Below are positions 50,882-61,607 of a stretch of DNA of 64,000 nucleotides, piece by piece. Made by a program: the position numbers and the translations under genes. Source of the DNA: VRUE01 sp044867645 (GTDB lineage Bacteria; Actinomycetota; Thermoleophilia; Solirubrobacterales; 70-9); the NCBI GenBank assembly GCA_044867645.1, contig JBIOVI010000025.1, positions 62,001-126,000 on the forward strand, read 5' to 3'. The notes below the pieces were generated by a model. It searched no databases and was not told the origin of the DNA. It was given only the letters and a program-made list of their open reading frames with translations. Position 1 is the stretch's first letter, and each line of letters opens with the position of its first letter.

Positions 50882-51889
50882 TCAGCAACCACTCGGCAAA
50901 GCGGCGTACTTTGATGCCTGCTTTGCCAACCACTGGGCGATCGCGGTGGCCATCGACTCGCCGGTGGTGAACTGGCCGTCTGCGGGAAGGGCGGCGAGGG
51001 TTACGACTGCCTCCTTGTCGCCGACATAGAGAATTCCCATTTGGCGGACGAGATAGCCGCCGTCGATTCCGGGTCCCCAGCCTCCCTTCCACCGCGCCGG
51101 CAGCCCTGCCGATCCAAGCCCCCAGGTATCGGAGGAAACTTCACCCATCAGGTCGAGGACGTAGTCGCTCGATTCGGGCCCAACTACACATCCGGCGGCC
51201 AGCGAGCTCATGAACCGCTGCTGATTGCCCAGTGACCACTCGGTCTGGCCGTAGGTGGAGAATTCGCCCCGTCCTTGAGTTGAGATCAGGGTGCTTTCGT
51301 CGCCGCCTTCGCGCAGCACTTCGTCAACCGCAGCCGAGGCTCCGTCAAGCCCGCCGTGGCTTCCTTCCAGGTCCCCGAAAAGCGACGCCGCGGCTTCGTT
51401 GTCCGAAAGCGTGAGGGCACTGCGCATCTCTTCCGCCTGGGCTGCGCTCAGGCCGCGCGGCCCGCCGGCATCCTCGAGCACCCTGAGGGCGATCGGAACC
51501 TTGCTCGTCGACCAGGCCGACCCCGATTGCAAACTGCCAAAACCGGTCGCCTCGCTCGACCCTGGCGGCCCGATAACGGCACCCACTTCACCGCTCAGCC
51601 CGGCAGCGATCTGTTCGAAGCTGCTTGCGGCGGCCGCACCGTTCTGCTGACCCGCCTGAGATTGCTCGTGCGCGACCGGGCGCGCTTCCCGCTTGCGTTC
51701 CGTTCGCAGCTGCGCGCGCCGGTGGTGCAGTTCGTCGCGGAGTCGATCCAGCCTGTCGGCGAGGGCGGTTCGCTGTGCGGCATTGCGCTGTGCCCGCGTC
51801 TCGGCGCTGTCGTTAGACCCTTCGCCACAACCCGCGACGAAGGCAGCGAGTGCCAGCGCGGCAAGCGCTGGCGGAAGGCAACTCCTCAC
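50882..51889 (-). CDS. Beta-lactamase-fold serine hydrolase lipoprotein
   Basis: A 335-aa protein starting at GTG. The lipobox VAGC (Cys about 21) marks a lipoprotein. An Arg/Gln-rich coiled coil follows (about 30-70), then a linker. The class A beta-lactamase/transpeptidase motifs are SxxK as STSK, SDN as LSDNEAA and KGG as RWKGGWG. The omega-loop Glu motif of true beta-lactamases is not evident, so it could be a penicillin-binding sensor or an esterase as well as a lactamase. It is followed by a stop at 50882 and opposed by the LOG gene. Confidence 0.82.
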   Translation of the reverse strand: MRSCLPPALAALALAAFVAGCGEGSNDSAETRAQRNAAQRTALADRLDRLRDELHHRRAQLRTERKREARPVAHEQSQAGQQNGAAAASSFEQIAAGLSGEVGAVIGPPGSSEATGFGSLQSGSAWSTSKVPIALRVLEDAGGPRGLSAAQAEEMRSALTLSDNEAAASLFGDLEGSHGGLDGASAAVDEVLREGGDESTLISTQGRGEFSTYGQTEWSLGNQQRFMSSLAAGCVVGPESSDYVLDLMGEVSSDTWGLGSAGLPARWKGGWGPGIDGGYLVRQMGILYVGDKEAVVTLAALPADGQFTTGESMATAIAQWLAKQASKYAALPSGC

Positions 51890-51919
51890 GCTCGTCTTTC
51901 CCGCCGGATCGACGGGCGA

Positions 51920-52384
51920 CTAAGGGAAGTAGACGGAGGCGTTGTTGCCGCCGGTGCAGACGTGAGGCGCGCCCGCGGTGCAGTACATCGTGTAGTACTG
52001 ACCGGTGGTCGGGCTGTAGGAGTAGACGGAGCCGGAGCCGCTGCCGATCTCCGAGTAGTAGTCGGCTTCCACGTTCGCGGCGAATCCGCAGGTCGTGTTC
52101 GGTCCGACCGAAAGAGAGCCGCCGCAGGAGGCGGACCCGCTGCTCGGCGTAGAGCTCGTCGGAGGCGGCGATCCTTGGCTTGGGCGTCCATTCTTCTTCA
52201 GTGACTTGAGCTGCTTTTCGATGTCATTGATCTTCGCCTGCTGGCGAGCCTTCGCAACCCCCTCCTTTCGCGCCCTGTCAAGTTCTTCCTGGCTAGCGCC
52301 GGAGTCGCCGCACGCGACGAACGCCAGCGTGAGGATCAGGAAAACGGCAACTGCGCCGGGAATCTGCAACATACGACGAGACAT
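51920..52384 (-). CDS. Small lipoprotein with coiled coil and Cys-rich C-terminal domain
   Basis: A 154-aa lipoprotein. The signal and lipobox are LILTLAFVAC. Residues about 30-65 are a charged coiled coil (EELDRARKEGVAKARQQAKI), about 66-85 a Ser/Pro linker. A C-terminal domain has four cysteines (SCGG, TTCGF, YCTAG, VCTGGNN), probably two disulfides. YYSEIGSGSGSVYSYSPTTG is repetitive. No known function. It lies 30 bases upstream of the beta-lactamase-like lipoprotein on the same strand, suggesting joint envelope function. Confidence 0.7.
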   Translation of the reverse strand: MSRRMLQIPGAVAVFLILTLAFVACGDSGASQEELDRARKEGVAKARQQAKINDIEKQLKSLKKNGRPSQGSPPPTSSTPSSGSASCGGSLSVGPNTTCGFAANVEADYYSEIGSGSGSVYSYSPTTGQYYTMYCTAGAPHVCTGGNNASVYFP

Positions 52385-52414
52385 TCGAGCGCTCAGCTTA
52401 TGCAGATTTCGAGA

Positions 52415-54023
<1,609 letters not shown>

Positions 54024-54031
<8 letters not shown>

Positions 54032-54647
54032 CGGTTACGACGACCCTGGGGTCGCTTGCATCGATCCTAGCCCGACCCTGCGCGACCATGCGGATCGCCT
54101 CCGAATACAACTCGTGCTCGACCGCGTGGATCGCGGCCTCCAGGCGCCCCCGGTCCCGGTCCGCCGGCACTGGCACCTCTCGCTGCACGATCGGCGGGCC
54201 GGTGTCGACCCCCTCGTCGACGAAGTGGACGGTCACGCCAGTCGTCTCGACGCCGGCCTCGAGCGCCTGGCCGATCGCGTCTAGGCCGGGGAACGCCGGC
54301 AGCAGCGCCGGGTGGATGTTGACGACGCGGTTGCGGAAGCGGGCGACGAAGGCGGGGGAGAGCAGCTGCATGTAGCCGGCTAGGACGACCAGATCGGCCC
54401 CGCGCGACTCGATCCAGGCCGCCATCGCCACGTCGCGCGCCTCGCGGCCGGAGAAGTCCGCTCGCGGGAAGACGGACGTCTCGATCTCCGCCAACCGTGC
54501 GCGCTCCAGCGCCCGTGCAGCGGGCTGGTCGGACCCGACTCCAACCACCTCGATTCCTTCTTTGCCGTGCAGGCGGTCGAGGATCGCCTGCAGGTTCGTC
54601 CCCGTTCCGGAGGCCAGCACGACGAGACGAAACGTGGCACGGTGCAT
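54024..54647 (-). CDS. purN: Phosphoribosylglycinamide formyltransferase
   Basis: A 207-aa folate-dependent enzyme transferring formyl to GAR. ASGTGTNLQAIL binds phosphate; the catalytic triad appears as Asn and His in VVNIHPALLPAFPGLDA and Asp in VDEGVDTGPPI. The ATG at 54647 begins at the conserved strand. It lies upstream of purH on the same strand and overlaps it, forming a purN-purH operon. Confidence 0.96.
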
Positions 54648-54765
54648 CTCTACGTCCTCGGTCGCTCGCGTGCAGAGCACGCCACGCTCCCTGCATCCTC
54701 GATCTGCTTGGCCACGTTTCGTCTCGAATGACTTAGAAGATCCACGCCCATGGCATTATCGCCTC

Positions 54766-55725
54766 GTGACGCTGCTCGAGCGCTTGGGCATCGAGGCCCC
54801 CGTCGTCCAGGCCGGCATGGGCGGTGGGATAAGCCGTCACGAGCTGGCTGCCGCGGTCTCGGAAGCCGGCGGCCTGGGGACTATCGCGGTCGCCGGACAC
54901 GGAGCGATCGATCGGGAGCTGGCCGCGGCGCGGGCGCTGACCGATCGGCCGATCGCGGTCAACCTGCTGCTGCCCTTCGCCCGGCGAAGCTGGTTCCAGG
55001 CCGCGGAGGCGGCCGACGTGGTCGTCACGTTCTGGGGAACCCCGAAACGCCGCACCGGCGGCACCTGGATTCACCAGTGCGGCTCGGTGGCCGAGGCGCG
55101 CTCGGCTCACGCGGCGGGCGCCGACGCGGCGATCGTCCAGGGTCTCGAGGCCGGCGGCCACGTGCGCGGGGGCGTGCCTGCGCTGGAGCTGCTCGATCGC
55201 GTTAGGACCGCGCTGCCCCCCGACTATCCGCTGCTTCTCGCCGGCGGGATCGCGGAGCGCGACGAGGTTCAGCGCGCGCTCGACGCTGGGGCGAGCGCGG
55301 CCGTCGCCGGCACCCGCTTCCTGCTCTCCGACGAGAGCCGCGCCCATCCCGAGTACAAGCGCCGCCTGCTGAACGCCGAGGAGACGATTCTCACCGAGCT
55401 CTTCGGCCTCGGCTGGCCCGCGCCTCACCGGGTGGTCCGGAACGCCGCCACCGAACGCTGGCTCAGTGGCGACTCCCGCGTCCCGGTCCTCAACCGAACC
55501 CTGAACCGCCTCTTCGCTCCGGGCATCCGCTTCACCCCCGCTGCGCTCCAGCAACGCTTCGTAGCCGCCCAGCGCCCGGACAGCCGCCTTCTGACTCCGC
55601 TCGGTGCCACCGACGACGGCCCGGAGAACCTGCTCGACGCCGGCGCTCTCTACGCAGGAGAGACGGTAGCCCGCATCGGCGAGATCCGCCCGGCCGCCGA
55701 GATCGTCAGCGCCCTGACGCCTTGA
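54766..55725 (+). CDS. Nitronate monooxygenase/2-nitropropane dioxygenase-like flavoprotein
   Basis: A 319-aa FMN TIM-barrel protein. PVVQAGMGGGISRHELAAAV at the start and EAGGLGTIA are the family signature. QGLEAGGHVRG contains the phosphate-binding Gly and neighbouring His; LLLAGGIAERDEVQRALDAG and AVAGTRFLLSDE complete the FMN site. It probably oxidises nitronates or related compounds. The GTG at 54766 fits the conserved start. It is divergent from purN and followed by a hairpin terminator. Confidence 0.88.
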   Translation: MTLLERLGIEAPVVQAGMGGGISRHELAAAVSEAGGLGTIAVAGHGAIDRELAAARALTDRPIAVNLLLPFARRSWFQAAEAADVVVTFWGTPKRRTGGTWIHQCGSVAEARSAHAAGADAAIVQGLEAGGHVRGGVPALELLDRVRTALPPDYPLLLAGGIAERDEVQRALDAGASAAVAGTRFLLSDESRAHPEYKRRLLNAEETILTELFGLGWPAPHRVVRNAATERWLSGDSRVPVLNRTLNRLFAPGIRFTPAALQQRFVAAQRPDSRLLTPLGATDDGPENLLDAGALYAGETVARIGEIRPAAEIVSALTP

Positions 55726-55750
55726 GGCCGATCCCTACCGGGATCGGCCT
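55725..55750. terminator. Bidirectional hairpin terminator
   Basis: A perfect 11-bp stem AGGCCGATCCC (55725-55735) and GGGATCGGCCT (55740-55750) with a four-base loop, followed by TTT on the plus strand. It separates the convergent nitronate monooxygenase and purF genes. Confidence 0.8.
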
Positions 55751-57193
55751 TTAGCCGCCTGCGGGAACGACCGTCACATCCTCCAGGGCGAATTTCCCGT
55801 TCGCGTCCTCGGGGTCGCCGAGCGGGTAGCGGCCGGTGAAGCAGGCGTCGCAGTGGTCCTCGGGGGGCGTGCCGACCGCCTCGTAGACGCCCTCCATCGA
55901 GAGGTAGGCGAGCGAGTCGGCGCCGAGCTCATCGGCGATCTCCGCGATCGTCCGGTTGTGGGCGATCATCTCCTCGCGGGTAGACATGTCGACCCCGTAG
56001 TGGCAGGGGAAGCGGATAGGCGGCGCCGAGATCCGCAGGTGCACCTCGGCCGCGCCCGCGTCGCGCAGCATGCCGACGATCTGGCGGGTCGTGTTGCCGC
56101 GCACGATCGAGTCGTCGACGACGACGATCCGCTGGCCCGAGACGATCTCCGGCAGCGGGTTGAACTTGAGCCGTAGGCCGCGCTTGCGCAGCTCCTGCCC
56201 CGGCTGGATGAAGGTGCGGGCGACGTAGCGGTTCTTGATCAGGCCGTCGTCGCGGGGCAGCCCCGAGGCGCGCGCGAAGCCCGCGGCGGCCGGGTTGCCC
56301 GAGTCGGGGACCGAGATCACCAGGTCGGCCTCGACCGGCGCCTCGCGCCAGAGGATCTCGCCCATCCGCCCCCGCACCTGCTGCAGCACCTTGCCCTCGA
56401 GGCGGCTATCGGGCCGCGAGAAGTAGATGTGCTCGAAGACGCAGTGCGCGGGGCGCGCCGCCTTGACCACCTGGCGGGTCTCGAGGCCGCGCTCGGTCAG
56501 CGAGACCATCTCCCCGGGATGCACTTCGCGCAGCAGCTCGGCGCCGACGATGTCGAAGGCGCAGCTCTCCGAGGCGACGACGAAGCGCTCGCCGAGCCGC
56601 CCCAGCGAGAGCGGCCGCACTCCGTGCGGGTCGCGGAAGGCGACGATCGCGTGCTTGGTCATCGCGACGGTCGAGTAGGCACCCTGCAGGCGCGGCATCA
56701 CATCGGCGACGGCGTCCTCGATGAAGCGCCCCCCATTGGAGGAGAGCAGCGCCGCGATGATCTCCGAGTCGGAGGTGCCGCGGAAGGCGATCCCGGCCTC
56801 CTTCAGCTCATTCCAGAGCTCGACCGCGTTGGTCAGGTTGCCGTTGTGGGCGAGGGCCAGCTCGCGGCCGTCGTCGCGCCAAACCGGCTGCGCGTTCTCC
56901 CAGGAGCCGCCGCCGGTGGTCGAGTAGCGCACGTGGCCAATCGCCATGTCGCCCGCGAGCGCCCGCAGCTTCTCCTCGTCGAAGACCTGAGAGACGAGGC
57001 CCGAGTCGCGCATCGTGGTGATGTGACCGCCCTCGCAGGTGGCGATTCCGGCCGACTCCTGGCCGCGGTGCTGGAGCGCGTAGAGGCCGAAGTAGGCGAG
57101 GCGGGCGACGTCGTGGCCGGGCGCGTATATGCCGAACACCCCGCATTCCTCGCGCGGGCCATCGCGATCTATCTGCTGCCCCTGGGGAGTCAA
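55751..57193 (-). CDS. purF: Amidophosphoribosyltransferase
   Basis: A 480-aa enzyme of the first committed purine step. A 16-residue propeptide precedes the catalytic Cys17 (EECGVFGIYAP), which becomes the N-terminal nucleophile of the glutaminase domain. GHVRYSTTGG and LAHNGNLTN are glutaminase motifs. The phosphoribosyl site is RIVVVDDSIVRGNTTRQIV. Cysteines in FEHIYF-adjacent and DHCDACFTG segments suggest the iron-sulfur type. The start is TTG, with GAGGAAG about ten bases upstream. Confidence 0.95.
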   Translation of the reverse strand: MTPQGQQIDRDGPREECGVFGIYAPGHDVARLAYFGLYALQHRGQESAGIATCEGGHITTMRDSGLVSQVFDEEKLRALAGDMAIGHVRYSTTGGGSWENAQPVWRDDGRELALAHNGNLTNAVELWNELKEAGIAFRGTSDSEIIAALLSSNGGRFIEDAVADVMPRLQGAYSTVAMTKHAIVAFRDPHGVRPLSLGRLGERFVVASESCAFDIVGAELLREVHPGEMVSLTERGLETRQVVKAARPAHCVFEHIYFSRPDSRLEGKVLQQVRGRMGEILWREAPVEADLVISVPDSGNPAAAGFARASGLPRDDGLIKNRYVARTFIQPGQELRKRGLRLKFNPLPEIVSGQRIVVVDDSIVRGNTTRQIVGMLRDAGAAEVHLRISAPPIRFPCHYGVDMSTREEMIAHNRTIAEIADELGADSLAYLSMEGVYEAVGTPPEDHCDACFTGRYPLGDPEDANGKFALEDVTVVPAGG

Positions 57194-57287
57194 AAGCGCG
57201 TGCTTCCTCGCGTTGGAAAAGGACGTGACGCGCAGGCAGACTGCCTACCCCGGCAGGGTAGCAGCGGCGCCGGAGCAGGCCCGCATG

Positions 57288-57337
57288 GACGTGCCGGGAG
57301 TTAAGCACCCATACGGACCTCTAACTCCCGGCACGTC
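57288..57337. terminator. Hairpin overlapping the tetR stop
   Basis: A perfect 16-bp stem (57288-57303 with 57322-57337) around an 18-base loop. The right arm contains the tetR stop codon. It sits between tetR and purF, both on the minus strand, and probably terminates tetR transcription before purF. Confidence 0.65.
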
Positions 57338-57950
57338 TAGTGAGCAGAGAGTCGAGGGCTCGGTGGAGGCCGGCGACAGCTGAGTCGAGCGGGGCTTGAT
57401 CGCCCGCCGCGCGGGCGCGGATCAGGGCTCCCTCGATCGTCGAGACGACGAGGCCGGCGAAGGCCTCCGCATCCTTCGCCGCGACGCCTTCGTCGCGCAG
57501 GGCGGCGGCGATCGGCGCTTCCCAGCTCTGGAAGGCGGCGGTGGCGGCGGCGGCAAGCGCGGGATCCTCGGGGCGGGCGAGCGCTGCGGCGGCGACTGGG
57601 CAGCCGAGCCGCTCCGGCTGGTCCTTGACGCGGCGCCGGAACATCTCGCCGAACATCGTCAGCGTCTCGCCGAGGCCGCGCTCCTCCAAGGAGCGCTCGA
57701 TCGCCATCCGGATCTCCGTCCCCTCGAGCTGGGCCGCCTCGATCGCGAGCTGGCTCTTGCCGCCCGGGAAGTGGTGGTAGATCGAGCCGCGCGGCGCCTC
57801 GCCGCGCTCGGCAACGTCGCGTAGCTCCATCCCGGCGTAGCCCTTCTCCGCCAGCAACCGCCGCGCCCCGTTCAGCAGGCGCTCGCGCCCGTCGCGACGC
57901 TTCGGTTCGATCGCTTTCGCGTCCGCAAGTCGCGTTATGCCCATGGACAT
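57321..57950 (-). CDS. TetR-family repressor
   Basis: A 209-aa regulator. The DNA-binding domain is at about 17-65: LLNGARRLLAEKGYAGMELR, VAERGEAPRGSIYHHFPGGK. The ligand domain contains RLGCPVAAAALARPEDP, typical of the TetR_C subgroup near multidrug pumps. The ATG at 57950 is used; 57944 is also possible. It is divergent from an MFS pump, and duplicated 16-bp sites lie over the two start regions, so it probably represses both. Confidence 0.92.
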   Translation of the reverse strand: MSMGITRLADAKAIEPKRRDGRERLLNGARRLLAEKGYAGMELRDVAERGEAPRGSIYHHFPGGKSQLAIEAAQLEGTEIRMAIERSLEERGLGETLTMFGEMFRRRVKDQPERLGCPVAAAALARPEDPALAAAATAAFQSWEAPIAAALRDEGVAAKDAEAFAGLVVSTIEGALIRARAAGDQAPLDSAVAGLHRALDSLLTRRAGS

Positions 57951-57988
57951 AGTATAGTCCGCGCCGCCGATGTATGACCGTGGACATA
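57936..57988. promoter_or_regulatory. Two TetR operator-like sites
   Basis: TATGCCCATGGACATA (57936-57951) and TATGACCGTGGACATA (57973-57988) match at 14 of 16 bases and share the pattern TATGxCCxTGGACATA. Each is nearly palindromic. They are spaced 37 bp apart, one over each divergent gene's start. Binding by the adjacent TetR protein is inferred. Confidence 0.75.
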
Positions 57989-59394
57989 GAGGCGCCGTGG
58001 CGATCGCCTGCGCGGGCGCCTTCGTCGCCTTCCTCGACACGACGATCGTCAACATCGCCTTCCCCGACATCTCGGCGTCGTTCGCCGGCTCCGGGCGCGA
58101 CGCGCTTTCCTGGGTGCTCGACGGCTACTTCGTCGTGATCGCCGCCCTGCTGGTCCCAGCCGGGGGCCTCGCTGACCGCTTCGGCCACAGGCGCATTTTC
58201 CTGATCGGCGTGGCGAGCTTCACCGTCGCCAGCCTGCTCTGTGCGGCGGCGCCGACGCTCGACCTGCTCATCGCCTTCCGCATCCTGCAGGGGATCGGCG
58301 CGGCGCTGATCGCCCCCGCCTCGCTGGCGATCGTCCTCGACAGCTTCCCGGTCGAGCGCCGCGCGGCCGGGGTCGGCCTCTGGGGCGCTGCCGCCGCGGC
58401 TGCGGCGGCGGTCGGTCCGACCCTCGGCGGGGCCTTGGTGGAGCTCTCCGACTGGCGCCTCGTCTTCCTCGTCAACCTGCCGCTCGGCGCGGCGGTGCTG
58501 CTTGCCGGTCGCAGCCGCCTGCCGGCGCCGCGGATCGCCGACAGCCGCTTGCCCGACCTGCCCGGCGCGGCGATGCTGGCACTCGGCCTGGCCGCGATCA
58601 CCCTCGGGATCGTCGAGGGCAACGACTGGGGATGGACCTCCCCCGCCACCCTGTCGGCCTTCGCCGCGGCCGCCGCGCTGCTCGCCGCGGTCGTCGCGCG
58701 CAGCCGCCGCCACCCGCGCCCGATCGTCGAACCGGACCTCTTCGCCCACAGCTCCTTCCGGATCGGCAACCTCGGCACGCTGCTCTTCGCCGCCGCCTTC
58801 TTCTCGCTGATCCTCGGCAACGTCCTCTTCCTCACCTCGATCTGGGGCTACACGGTGCTGCAGGCCGGCGCGGCGACGCTGCCCGGTCCCGCCACGAGCA
58901 CGATCGTCGCCGGCCCGGCCGGCCGCCTCGCCGACCGCTTCGGACATCGCGCTGTGATCGTCCCCGGAACGATCGCCTTCGCGGCGGGGGTGATGGTGCT
59001 GCGCTCCGCCGGCGCCGATCCGGACTGGCTCGGCCTCTGGCTGCCGGGCGCGCTGCTCACCGGCATCGGCATCGGCCTCGCGTTCCCGACCCTCGGTTCG
59101 GCCGCGGTCCGCGACGTCCCTGTCGACCGCTTCGCCACCGCGAGCGCCGTCAACGCCGCCTTCCGCCAGGTCGGCGCCGTGCTCGGCACCGCGATCCTGG
59201 TCGCGATCGTCGGCGACCCGGCCGGCCTGCAGGAAGCCCTCTCGGCCTCCGACGGCGCCTACCTCTTCGCGGCCCTCGCCTCGCTTGCCGCCGGCGCCGT
59301 CACTCTCGCGCTGCGCCGGGCTCCCGCGCCGGCCGACGACGCGAACGCACCCGAGGCGCCGGCGACGGTCGCCTACGAGACTGTTTCGACCTGA
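57970..59394 (+). CDS. MFS drug efflux transporter, DHA2 (EmrB/QacA) family
   Basis: A 474-aa protein with about 14 hydrophobic helices. FLDTTIVNIAFPDI in helix 1 (the D1 motif), LADRFGHRRIFLIG (loop 2-3 motif A) and RILQGIGAALIAPASLAIV are DHA2 signatures, with GPTLGGALVELSDWRLVFLV as motif C. It is a probable proton-driven exporter of toxic compounds, controlled by the divergent TetR. Its end overlaps the convergent purL by 22 bases. Confidence 0.93.
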   Translation: MYDRGHRGAVAIACAGAFVAFLDTTIVNIAFPDISASFAGSGRDALSWVLDGYFVVIAALLVPAGGLADRFGHRRIFLIGVASFTVASLLCAAAPTLDLLIAFRILQGIGAALIAPASLAIVLDSFPVERRAAGVGLWGAAAAAAAAVGPTLGGALVELSDWRLVFLVNLPLGAAVLLAGRSRLPAPRIADSRLPDLPGAAMLALGLAAITLGIVEGNDWGWTSPATLSAFAAAAALLAAVVARSRRHPRPIVEPDLFAHSSFRIGNLGTLLFAAAFFSLILGNVLFLTSIWGYTVLQAGAATLPGPATSTIVAGPAGRLADRFGHRAVIVPGTIAFAAGVMVLRSAGADPDWLGLWLPGALLTGIGIGLAFPTLGSAAVRDVPVDRFATASAVNAAFRQVGAVLGTAILVAIVGDPAGLQEALSASDGAYLFAALASLAAGAVTLALRRAPAPADDANAPEAPATVAYETVST

Positions 59395-61607
59395 GCCGGT
59401 AGGGAGCGCCAGGCGCTCTCGGCGACCTCGAGGGCGACCTCGAGGCTGCGATCGCCGGCCGCGATCTCCAGGGAGTTGCCACCGACCTTTCCGAGGAGGA
59501 TCACCGGCACGCCTTCGCCGGCAAGTGCTTCGAGCTTCTCTCGCTCGCCGCTGATTAGGAAGCCACCTGGCGCCTCGCCGAATAGAGCCTCTTCCGGCGA
59601 GCATCCGCGCTCGCGCAGGTGCTGGAGGTCTATCTGACAGCCGGTGCCTGCCCCGATCGAAGCCTCGGCCAGGGCGCAGGCGAGGCCGCCATCGCCGATG
59701 TCGTGGACGGAGGAGAGCTTGCCGCCGCGCACCGCCGCGCGCACCGCCGCGCAGGCCGCGATGACCGCGGCGACGCCGGGTGGGGGGAGACCCGTGTCCA
59801 GCTCGCCGCGCAGCTTGGCCAGCTCCGAGCCGGCGAGCGAGGGCTCGAACGCCCCGAGCAGGGCGATCGCGTCCCCCTCGTGGGCGAAGGCGCTCGGCGG
59901 CACGCTTGCCGGGTCGGGTAGCTCGCCGACCATGCCGACCACAGGGGTCGGGTAGATCGGCCCTTCGGGACCCTCGTTATAGAGGGAGACGTTGCCGCCG
60001 ACCACCGGGACGCCGAGCGCCTCGCAGGCATCGGCCAGCCCACTGACGGCCCGGTCGAGCTGCCAGGCGGGCACCGGCTTCTCCGGGTTGCCGAAGTTGA
60101 GGCAGTTGGTGAGGCCGAGCGGCTCGGCGCCGACGCAGGCGAGGTTCTGGGCGCACTCGAGCACCGCCTCGACCGTGCCGGCGTAGGGGTCGCAGGCGAC
60201 CCGCCTACCGTTGCCGTCGATCGAGACCGCTATCGCGCTATCGGCCTCGGGGATCGCCAGCACCGCGGCGTCGGCGCTCTCCGGCCGCCGCGCCGTGCGC
60301 GAGCCGACCAGGGAGTCGTACTGCTCGAAGGCCCAGCGCTTCGAGGCGACGCTGGGCGAAGCGAGCAATGCCAGGAGGATCGAGGCCGGGTCGGCCGGGT
60401 CGGCGTCCTCGCCTGCTGCGGAGGCAACCCGCGCGGCAAGGATGTCCTTGTTGCCATAGATCCATCCCGCCGGGGCTTCGGGGTCGAGGTCGTAGAGCGG
60501 ACAGCCGTCGACCAACACCTCGACCGGCATCTCACCGACGATCTCCTCGCCGCGCAGCACCCGCACTTGGCCGCTGTCGGTGACGGCGCCGATCTCCGCT
60601 GCGCCGGTCTGCCATTTCTCGCAGACGGCGATCACCTCGGGGACCTTGGCCGGCTCGACCACCGCCAGCATCCGCTCCTGCGACTCGGAAACCATGATCT
60701 CGAAGGGCTCCATGTCGGCCTCGCGCAGCGGCACCCGCGCTACGTCGATATCGATCCCCACTCCGCCGGCCGATGCCATCTCACTTGCGGAGGAGGTGAG
60801 GCCGGCCGCGCCGAGGTCCTGCAGCGAGACGAGAACCCCCTTCCCCAGCAGCTCCAGGCAGCACTCGAGCAGCTTCGACTCCTCGAACGGGTCGCCGATC
60901 TGCACGGTCGGGCGCTTCGCCTCGTCGCCGTCGCCGAGCTCGGCCGAGGCGAGCACCGAGGCGCCGCCGATCCCGTCGCGACCGGTCGAGGCGCCCATCA
61001 GGACGACGGCGTTGCCAACTCCCGCAGCCGCGGCACGCACCATCTCGTCCTGCTTGGCGATGCCGACGCACATCGCGTTGATCAGGCAGTTGTGCTCGTA
61101 GGGAGCCTCGAAGTAAATCTCGCCGCCCACCGTCGGCACGCCGATCGAGTTGCCGTAGTGGCCGATCCCGCGCACGGCGCCGTCGAGCAGGTGGCGCGAG
61201 CGCACCGAATCCAGCTCGCCGAAGCGCAGCGAATCGAGGATTGCGATCGGCCGCGCGCCAAGGGCGAAGACGTCGCGGAGGATGCCGCCGACCCCAGTCG
61301 CGGCTCCCTGGAAGGGCTCGACCGCGCTCGGGTGGTTGTGGGACTCGACCTTGAAGGCGACCGCGTAGCCCTCGCCGACGTCGACCGCGCCGGCGTTCTC
61401 GCCCGGCCCCATCACCACCCGCTCGCCCTCGGTCGGCAGTCGCCGCAGCAGCTTGCGCGAGTGCTTGTAGGAGCAGTGCTCGGACCAGAGCAGGCTGAAC
61501 ATCGCCAGCTCGACGTCGTTCGGCTCGCGGCCGAGCTTCTCGCAGATCAGCTCGTACTCCGAGTCGGTCAGTCCGAGCTCGCGGTGCTTCGAGGTCTCGA
61601 CGGTCAT
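59373..61607 (-). CDS. purL: Phosphoribosylformylglycinamidine synthase subunit PurL
   Basis: A 744-aa small-type PurL that works with PurQ and PurS. FSLLWSEHCSYKHSRKLL and KVESHNHPSAVEPFQGAATG are the N-terminal ATP-binding hallmarks; GGEIYFEAPYEHN, LQDLGAAGLTSSASEMAS and HDIGDGGLACALAEASIG follow. GNVSLYNE marks the second half. The ATG overlaps the purQ stop (ATGA). The gene end overlaps the opposing MFS gene. Confidence 0.97.
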   Translation of the reverse strand: MTVETSKHRELGLTDSEYELICEKLGREPNDVELAMFSLLWSEHCSYKHSRKLLRRLPTEGERVVMGPGENAGAVDVGEGYAVAFKVESHNHPSAVEPFQGAATGVGGILRDVFALGARPIAILDSLRFGELDSVRSRHLLDGAVRGIGHYGNSIGVPTVGGEIYFEAPYEHNCLINAMCVGIAKQDEMVRAAAAGVGNAVVLMGASTGRDGIGGASVLASAELGDGDEAKRPTVQIGDPFEESKLLECCLELLGKGVLVSLQDLGAAGLTSSASEMASAGGVGIDIDVARVPLREADMEPFEIMVSESQERMLAVVEPAKVPEVIAVCEKWQTGAAEIGAVTDSGQVRVLRGEEIVGEMPVEVLVDGCPLYDLDPEAPAGWIYGNKDILAARVASAAGEDADPADPASILLALLASPSVASKRWAFEQYDSLVGSRTARRPESADAAVLAIPEADSAIAVSIDGNGRRVACDPYAGTVEAVLECAQNLACVGAEPLGLTNCLNFGNPEKPVPAWQLDRAVSGLADACEALGVPVVGGNVSLYNEGPEGPIYPTPVVGMVGELPDPASVPPSAFAHEGDAIALLGAFEPSLAGSELAKLRGELDTGLPPPGVAAVIAACAAVRAAVRGGKLSSVHDIGDGGLACALAEASIGAGTGCQIDLQHLRERGCSPEEALFGEAPGGFLISGEREKLEALAGEGVPVILLGKVGGNSLEIAAGDRSLEVALEVAESAWRSLPAQVETVS

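Noticed and set aside
57337..59604. A 755-residue open frame on the minus strand across the TetR/MFS region
   Set aside because: It is antisense to the MFS gene, with Arg/Gly/Asp low-complexity translation and no motif. High GC produces such shadow frames; the true genes have intact motifs.
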